11,248 nucleotides of DNA from JALRAP01 sp046302815. GTDB taxonomy: Bacteria; Bacteroidota; Bacteroidia; AKYH767-A; OLB10. The first letter of the stretch is position 1. Every line of letters begins with the position of its first letter. Location: contig JBKCHO010000006.1 of the NCBI GenBank assembly GCA_046302815.1, forward strand, positions 1-11,248, in the 5' to 3' direction. The notes beneath the pieces were generated by a model. That model made no database searches. It was not told where the DNA came from and saw nothing but the letters and a program-made list of their open reading frames with translations. Positions 6,702 through 11,248 of the stretch are shown one piece after another. The position numbers and the translations under genes are program-made.

Positions 6702-9700
6702 TTACATATTTCTTCGGTACTGGCCGCCTACTTCAAATAGGGCGGAGGTAATTTGACCGAGCGAACATGATTTAACGGCATCCATGATTTGCTCAAACAT
6801 GTTCTCATTGCGAATGGCTGCCATTTGCAATTGACTTAAGACCGTCTTAGATTGTGATTTTCCACGCTCTTGCAAGGCTTTGAGTGTTTCTAACTGCTCC
6901 TGCTTTTCTTGTTCGGTTGCACGAATAACCTCAGCAGGCAATATGGTTGGAGAGCCTTTGGATGAAAGGAAAGTGTTCACTCCGATGATGGGTAACTCCC
7001 CTGTATGTTTTAGGGTCTCATAGTAAAGACTTTCTTCTTGAATTTTACCCCTCTGATACATGGTTTCCATTGCTCCAAGTACGCCTCCCCGTTCCGTAAT
7101 TCGATCGAACTCGGCAAGGACAGCCTCCTCCACCAAATCGGTGAGTTCTTCAATGATAAACGATCCTTGCAATGGATTTTCGTTTTTGGCGAGACCTAAC
7201 TCCCTGTTTATGATTAACTGTATGGCCATTGCTCTTCTGACACTCTCCTCTGTTGGAGTGGTGATGGCCTCATCATACGCATTTGTATGTAATGAATTGC
7301 AGTTGTCGTAAATGGCATACAAGGCTTGCAATGTAGTTCGGATATCGTTGAAATCGATTTCCTGTGCATGCAATGAGCGTCCAGATGTTTGAATATGGTA
7401 TTTGAGCATCTGCGACCTTTCATTAGCATGATATTTGTGCTTCATGGCTTTCGCCCAAATTCTCCTGGCCACTCTGCCAATAACAGCGTATTCCGGATCG
7501 ATTCCATTTGAGAAAAAGAAGGACAGGTTGGGTGCGAACGCATTCACATCCATACCACGACTGATATAGTACTCTACATAGGTGAAGCCGTTGGCCAGGG
7601 TAAATGCTAGCTGTGTGATAGGGTTGGCACCCGCTTCAGCAATGTGGTATCCGGATATGCTGACTGAATAAAAATTCCTGATGCTGTTTTCGATGAAATA
7701 CTGTTGCATATCACCCATCAACCTCAGTGAAAACTCGGTTGAGAAAATACAAGTGTTTTGCGCCTGATCTTCCTTTAATATATCGGCCTGAACAGTTCCA
7801 CGAACAGAGGATAGAGTCTTGGCCTTGATTTTAGAGTAAACATCGGCAGGCAATACCTGGTCTCCTGAAACTCCAAGCAACATTAAGCCGAGACCATTAT
7901 TTCCTTCTGGAACAGGATAGTTGTATTTGGGTCTTGCAGTACCAAGTGACTTATAAATGGATTCGATTTTCTTTTCAACTTCTTTCTCCATGCCGTTTTC
8001 ACGGATATACAATTCACACTGCTGATCGATGGCGGCATTCATGAAAAATGCAGCAACAATGGATGCAGGTCCGTTAATGGTCATGGATACGGATGTGGCG
8101 GGATCGCACAAATTGAAACCCGAATAAAGTTTTTTGGCATCATCCAAACAACAAACTGAAACTCCTGCATTACCTATCTTGCCATATATATCGGGCCTCA
8201 AATCAGGGTCCTGGCCATATAGTGTAACGGAGTCGAAAGCAGTTGAGAGCCTTTTCGCTGGAAGTCCCATTGATACATAATGGAACCGCTTGTTCGTCCT
8301 TTCTGGGCATCCCTCTCCAGCAAACATACGCGTAGGGTCTTCGTTTTCTCTCTTGAACAAGAAAACTCCAGAGGTGTATGGGAACTCTCCAGGAACATTC
8401 TCCTGAAGCATCCAACGCAACAAATCGCCCCAAGCGGTAAACTTCGGAAACGCCACCTTGGGAATTCTTTGTCTTGAAAGAGATTCCGAATAAGTCTGAA
8501 CTTTCAATACTTTGTCTCGGACACGGAATTCGTAAAAATCGTTTTTGTATAGTTGGACCTTTGCAGGTAGGTCCTCCAACATTTTCCGGTTGGTACCATC
8601 CAATAGTAGCTCAAGCTCCTTGTACTTCTTATCCAAAGAACTCTTCAGCACTTTGTCGTTTTCATTGTTATCCAACGATTCCAAGGTAGTCTTGATGGCA
8701 AACAACTTTTGGGCTATCTCCGCTTGAGCGGAAACCCAACGGTCATAGCTCCGGTTGTTTTCCGAAATCTCGCTCAGATACCTGGTCCTTTGGGGCGGGA
8801 TGATAAAAATCTTCTCACTCGGTTCATCATTGACTCTGAAATCCGACTTCAGTAATGCACCGGTTTTTTCGGAAACCACATTCATCAGTTTCCTGTAAAG
8901 TCGATTCATGCCAGGGTCATTGAACTGAGATGCGATGGTTCCGAATACAGGGATTTCCTCATCCGGAGTGTCCCAGAGCTGATGGTTTCTCTTGTATTGC
9001 TTAATCACATCGCGCAAGGCATCGGCAGCACCTCTTTTGTCGAACTTGTTGAGAGCAATGACATCAGCGAAGTCAAGCATGTCAATTTTCTCGAGCTGAG
9101 TGGCCGCTCCATATTCAGGAGTCATCACATAAAGAGACACATTGCTGTGGTCGGTGATTTCCGTGTCGGACTGCCCGATGCCGGATGTTTCCAAAACGAT
9201 AAGGTCAAAGCCAGCGGCCTTTACAATGTCAACAGCTTCCTTTACATGCTTCGATAAGGCCAGATTGCTTTGGCGGGTGGCTAGCGATCTCATGTAAACC
9301 CTGGGATTTCGAATAGCATTCATGCGGATGCGATCGCCAAGCAAAGCTCCACCTGTTTTTCTTTTCGATGGATCCACAGAAATGATAGCCATTTGCTTTT
9401 CCGGGAATTCAATCAGAAATCTACGAACCAGTTCATCAACCAAGGATGATTTACCTGCGCCCCCTGTTCCTGTAATGCCTAATACCGGAGCTTTGTTATT
9501 TTGGGATTTCTCCTGGATGATAGTTGCATGTTTTTCGAAAACCTCCGGATGGTTTTCAGCGCATGATATCAGTCGGGCAATGCTCTTCGGATCCCTTTTT
9601 TCCAAAAGTGAAATCTCATCGGTGATCTTCTCACCGGTTGGAAAATCACACTTGGAAATCATGTCATCAATCATGCCTTGCAAACCCATTGCCCTTCCAT

Positions 9701-10073
9701 CATCTGGTGCGTAGATCCTACAAATACCGTATTCGTGAAGCTCCTTGATTTCCTCTGGTAGAATTACTCCTCCTCCTCCTCCGAAAATTCGTATGTGGCC
9801 ACATCCCCGCTCTTTGAGTAAATCGAACATGTATTTGAAATATTCCATGTGACCACCTTGGTAACTGGTCAATGCGATAGCATTGGCATCCTCTTGTATA
9901 GCACACTCAACAACCTCTTGGGCACTCCTATCATGACCCAAATGGATGACCTCGGCACCACTCGACTGGATAATGCGCCTCATGATATTAATTGAAGCAT
10001 CATGACCATCAAAAAGGCTGGCTGCTGTTACTACCCTGATTTTGTTTTTTGGAATATACCTGTCCGTTAGCAT
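6702..10073 (-). CDS. icmF: IcmF: fused B12-dependent isobutyryl-CoA mutase with built-in G-protein chaperone
   Basis: This cytosolic enzyme (1123 residues) uses coenzyme B12 to interconvert isobutyryl-CoA and n-butyryl-CoA, or related branched/linear acyl-CoAs. Domains in order, numbered from the ATG: B12-binding (about 10-140; DGH with the cobalt-ligand His24, TSYQGG at 69-74, a five-Gly run at 98-102); MeaB-like GTPase (about 190-400; P-loop GTGGAGKS 202-209, ETSGIGQSD from 295, NKFD 342-345); linker; then the mutase barrel (about 525-1040; SISGYH with His810) and the conserved tail ALFEVGGQYRRNM. The positions equivalent to substrate-reading Tyr89 and Arg207 of methylmalonyl-CoA mutase are Phe584 (RMFAG) and Gln772 (AQNT), the pairing reported for isobutyryl-CoA mutases. 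The start is set at the ATG (10073-10071); an in-frame TTG three codons upstream is less likely. All catalytic motifs are intact. The gene is divergent from the DUF218 gene. Confidence 0.95.
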   Translation of the reverse strand: MLTDRYIPKNKIRVVTAASLFDGHDASINIMRRIIQSSGAEVIHLGHDRSAQEVVECAIQEDANAIALTSYQGGHMEYFKYMFDLLKERGCGHIRIFGGGGGVILPEEIKELHEYGICRIYAPDDGRAMGLQGMIDDMISKCDFPTGEKITDEISLLEKRDPKSIARLISCAENHPEVFEKHATIIQEKSQNNKAPVLGITGTGGAGKSSLVDELVRRFLIEFPEKQMAIISVDPSKRKTGGALLGDRIRMNAIRNPRVYMRSLATRQSNLALSKHVKEAVDIVKAAGFDLIVLETSGIGQSDTEITDHSNVSLYVMTPEYGAATQLEKIDMLDFADVIALNKFDKRGAADALRDVIKQYKRNHQLWDTPDEEIPVFGTIASQFNDPGMNRLYRKLMNVVSEKTGALLKSDFRVNDEPSEKIFIIPPQRTRYLSEISENNRSYDRWVSAQAEIAQKLFAIKTTLESLDNNENDKVLKSSLDKKYKELELLLDGTNRKMLEDLPAKVQLYKNDFYEFRVRDKVLKVQTYSESLSRQRIPKVAFPKFTAWGDLLRWMLQENVPGEFPYTSGVFLFKRENEDPTRMFAGEGCPERTNKRFHYVSMGLPAKRLSTAFDSVTLYGQDPDLRPDIYGKIGNAGVSVCCLDDAKKLYSGFNLCDPATSVSMTINGPASIVAAFFMNAAIDQQCELYIRENGMEKEVEKKIESIYKSLGTARPKYNYPVPEGNNGLGLMLLGVSGDQVLPADVYSKIKAKTLSSVRGTVQADILKEDQAQNTCIFSTEFSLRLMGDMQQYFIENSIRNFYSVSISGYHIAEAGANPITQLAFTLANGFTYVEYYISRGMDVNAFAPNLSFFFSNGIDPEYAVIGRVARRIWAKAMKHKYHANERSQMLKYHIQTSGRSLHAQEIDFNDIRTTLQALYAIYDNCNSLHTNAYDEAITTPTEESVRRAMAIQLIINRELGLAKNENPLQGSFIIEELTDLVEEAVLAEFDRITERGGVLGAMETMYQRGKIQEESLYYETLKHTGELPIIGVNTFLSSKGSPTILPAEVIRATEQEKQEQLETLKALQERGKSQSKTVLSQLQMAAIRNENMFEQIMDAVKSCSLGQITSALFEVGGQYRRNM

Positions 10074-10079
10074 AGTTTG

Positions 10080-10087
10080 CAAAATTA
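10080..10087 (-). promoter_or_regulatory. -7 box of a putative icmF promoter (possibly leaderless)
   Basis: On the minus strand TAATTTTG, an exact match to the Bacteroidota -7 consensus TAnnTTTG, ends 6 bases before the icmF ATG. No TTG was found at the expected 19-21-base spacing upstream, so only half of the promoter is supported. If used, transcription would begin at or within a few bases of the start codon. Confidence 0.4.
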
Positions 10088-10159
10088 AGAAAATAGACCA
10101 TAGCTTTCACTATATTAATATGCTGTATATCATTTAGTTGAGTTATATAAGTGGGTTAC

Positions 10160-10189
10160 TTGCTGGTCTGTGCCACTTGGTTATTTTTG
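10160..10189 (+). promoter_or_regulatory. Putative promoter for the DUF218 gene (possibly leaderless)
   Basis: A TTG at 10160-10162 is separated by exactly 19 bases from TATTTTTG at 10182-10189, an exact match to the Bacteroidota -7 consensus TAnnTTTG. Both box and spacing are ideal. The box ends only 5 bases before the preferred ATG at 10195, so the predicted transcript would start at or near the start codon and carry little or no 5' leader. Confidence 0.45.
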
Positions 10190-10194
10190 CCTAT

Positions 10195-10968
10195 ATGTTT
10201 TTTGTTTTATCCAAGGTGTTATCATTTGCCACTGATCCATTCAATTGGATTCTCGGGCTGTCCTTATTCGGCATTGTTTTCATGCGTCGTAGTCGTTACG
10301 CACTAAAAGCATTGTATTCAAGCTTGGTATTGACCCTTTTGCTATCAAACCCGCTTCTCTGTAACTTGGCTATTAGATGGTGGGAGCCTGATACTTATCC
10401 ATACCATCAAGTCAAGCAAAATTATGGCTTCGGTATACTTTTATCTGGAGCCACGCGTGGTCTTGATGAAAAAGCCCAGCGTCCACTTTATGGACCTGGG
10501 GCTGATAGGGTACTTCAAACCATTTCACTTTTTAAAAGTGGGAAGATAACAATGGTGCTTTTAACAGGTGGGTCAGGAAGTGTTGAGCATCCTGAACAGC
10601 GTGAATCCTGGTGGATTAGAAAGGTGCTTTTGGAATCTGGTATTCCCGACAGTTGTATCGTCGTGGAAAACGATTCCAGAAACACTTATGAAAACGCCGT
10701 TTATTCAGCTAAAACTATAAAAGGAAATCCCGCGCTTTATGGGAAAGCACTTTTGATTACATCTGCATTTCACATGAGGCGAGCCGAAGGATGTTTCAGA
10801 AAAGCGGGTGTGGAGTTTGATGCTTTTCCAGTAGATTCTGGAAAGTCAATCATCAGCCTCAATCCATACCGTATACTCATCCCGGATGTGACTGCCATTT
10901 CCGTATGGGATAGATTGATTCATGAATGGATTGGATTGACCACTTACCGCGTTATGGGTTATGTTTGA
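10195..10968 (+). CDS. DUF218 / YdcF-ElyC-SanA family membrane protein
   Basis: This 257-residue protein has two N-terminal hydrophobic segments (about 1-29 and 37-60) followed by a DUF218 domain. Seen in order are GILLSGATRG, LLTGGSG, a NTYENA segment, LLITSAFHMRRAEGCFRKAG and a closing HEWIGLTTYRVMGY. This is the family of E. coli YdcF, ElyC and SanA, linked to envelope integrity and peptidoglycan or lipid-carrier metabolism; the biochemical activity is not established and none is assigned here. The ATG at 10195 was chosen because MFFVLSKVLSF is the usual family start. An in-frame TTG at 10138 would add 19 residues and is less likely. It is divergent from icmF and followed after 48 bases by the OmpH-like gene on the same strand. 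The family call is strong; the role is inference. Confidence 0.85.
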   Translation: MFFVLSKVLSFATDPFNWILGLSLFGIVFMRRSRYALKALYSSLVLTLLLSNPLLCNLAIRWWEPDTYPYHQVKQNYGFGILLSGATRGLDEKAQRPLYGPGADRVLQTISLFKSGKITMVLLTGGSGSVEHPEQRESWWIRKVLLESGIPDSCIVVENDSRNTYENAVYSAKTIKGNPALYGKALLITSAFHMRRAEGCFRKAGVEFDAFPVDSGKSIISLNPYRILIPDVTAISVWDRLIHEWIGLTTYRVMGYV

Positions 10969-10982
10969 AAGGATATTTGACC

Positions 10983-10990
10983 TACATTTG
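10983..10990 (+). promoter_or_regulatory. -7 box of a putative promoter for the OmpH-like gene
   Basis: TACATTTG is an exact match to the Bacteroidota -7 consensus TAnnTTTG and lies 26 bases before the TTG start at 11017. The nearest upstream TTTG (10964-10967) overlaps the end of the DUF218 gene, with a 15-base spacer that is shorter than ideal. The OmpH-like gene may therefore have its own promoter in addition to read-through. Confidence 0.35.
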
Positions 10991-11016
10991 AACTTGAAAA
11001 ACCAATAGCTACCAAC

Positions 11017-11248
11017 TTGAAAAACATTTCGCTTACCCTCAACATCGTACTTATCATCGCTGTAGCATTTCTTTACTACAAGGTCTATTCGGACAGCAAG
11101 CCTGCAGCCATTCAAATGAACGGATCCTCCATGCCTGGCGATGCCATTGCTTTTATCAACTCCGATAGCCTGTTGAAGGATTACAATTATTACAATGACT
11201 TGCGCAAGGCTCTGGAAGCTGAAGAAGACAGCGTTGATCGTTTATTAC
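11017..11248 (+). CDS. OmpH/Skp-family periplasmic chaperone-like protein (N-terminal part, cut by window end)
   Basis: The frame opens at TTG 11017 and runs off the window after 77 codons. It encodes KNISLTLNIVLIIAVAFLYY, a signal peptide or membrane anchor at about residues 2-21, then a Ser/Pro/Gly-rich linker. Next comes AIAFINSDSLLKDYNYYNDL, the family's first strand (I-A-[FY]-[IV]-[ND]-x-D/E-x-[LI]) running into a charged helix (RKALEAEEDSVDRLL). This matches OmpH/Skp-like proteins, which hold unfolded outer-membrane proteins in the periplasm. Bacteroidota members often have this short anchor and this start. The TTG was chosen because an in-frame TGA at 10978-10980 bars extension and no ATG lies between. 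Length and coiled-coil arms cannot be assessed. Confidence 0.7.
   Translation, partial: MKNISLTLNIVLIIAVAFLYYKVYSDSKPAAIQMNGSSMPGDAIAFINSDSLLKDYNYYNDLRKALEAEEDSVDRLL

Noticed and set aside
9322..9714. 130-residue open frame on the plus strand inside icmF
   Set aside because: It lies antisense to the conserved GTPase domain of icmF and shows no domain of its own.
10138..10194. Upstream TTG start for the DUF218 gene
   Set aside because: The family usually begins MFF-x-LSK, which the ATG at 10195 gives; the extra 19 residues have no support and would overlap the best promoter match.

Overview
The window looks like chromosome from a member of the Bacteroidota, probably a gliding or type IX-secreting lineage near Flavobacteriales. 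The order is inferred from general protein character only. The evidence is a PorP/SprF-like gene followed by gldK-gldL-gldM-gldN (a core block restricted to this phylum), A-rich leaders without clear Shine-Dalgarno sites, and several matches to the Bacteroidota -7 promoter box TAnnTTTG. No mobile element, RNA gene, CRISPR array or phage gene was seen.

Layout. Positions 1-237 hold the C-terminal end of a ureohydrolase (arginase/formimidoylglutamase family) gene. After an AT-rich gap come five plus-strand genes forming a probable porPKLMN-type operon: a PorP/SprF-like outer-membrane protein (487-1404), gldK (1563-2823, broken by a frameshift at about 1836-1844), gldL (2881-3693), gldM (3756-5339) and gldN (5372-6211). 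The block ends at a strong, symmetric hairpin (6232-6270) that can terminate transcription in both directions. Two minus-strand genes converge on it: icmF, a fused B12-dependent acyl-CoA mutase (10073-6702), followed by a small Cys/His-rich metal-binding lipoprotein (6656-6285). Divergent from icmF is a DUF218/YdcF-family membrane protein (10195-10968), followed by the start of an OmpH/Skp-like protein (11017 to the window end).

How the genes work together. GldL and GldM form the inner-membrane motor that uses the proton gradient. GldK (lipoprotein) and GldN form the periplasmic ring at the outer membrane. The PorP/SprF-like protein is an outer-membrane partner of the same secretion and gliding machine. 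IcmF is a separate metabolic enzyme interconverting branched and linear acyl-CoAs. The last two genes are probably envelope functions.

The most notable points are the gldK frameshift in an otherwise intact operon, a run of eight G in the porP-like gene, a three-copy 27-residue repeat in the GldL cytoplasmic tail, and -7 promoter boxes 5-6 bases before both start codons of the divergent icmF/DUF218 pair, which suggest leaderless transcripts. No wholly new system was recognised.
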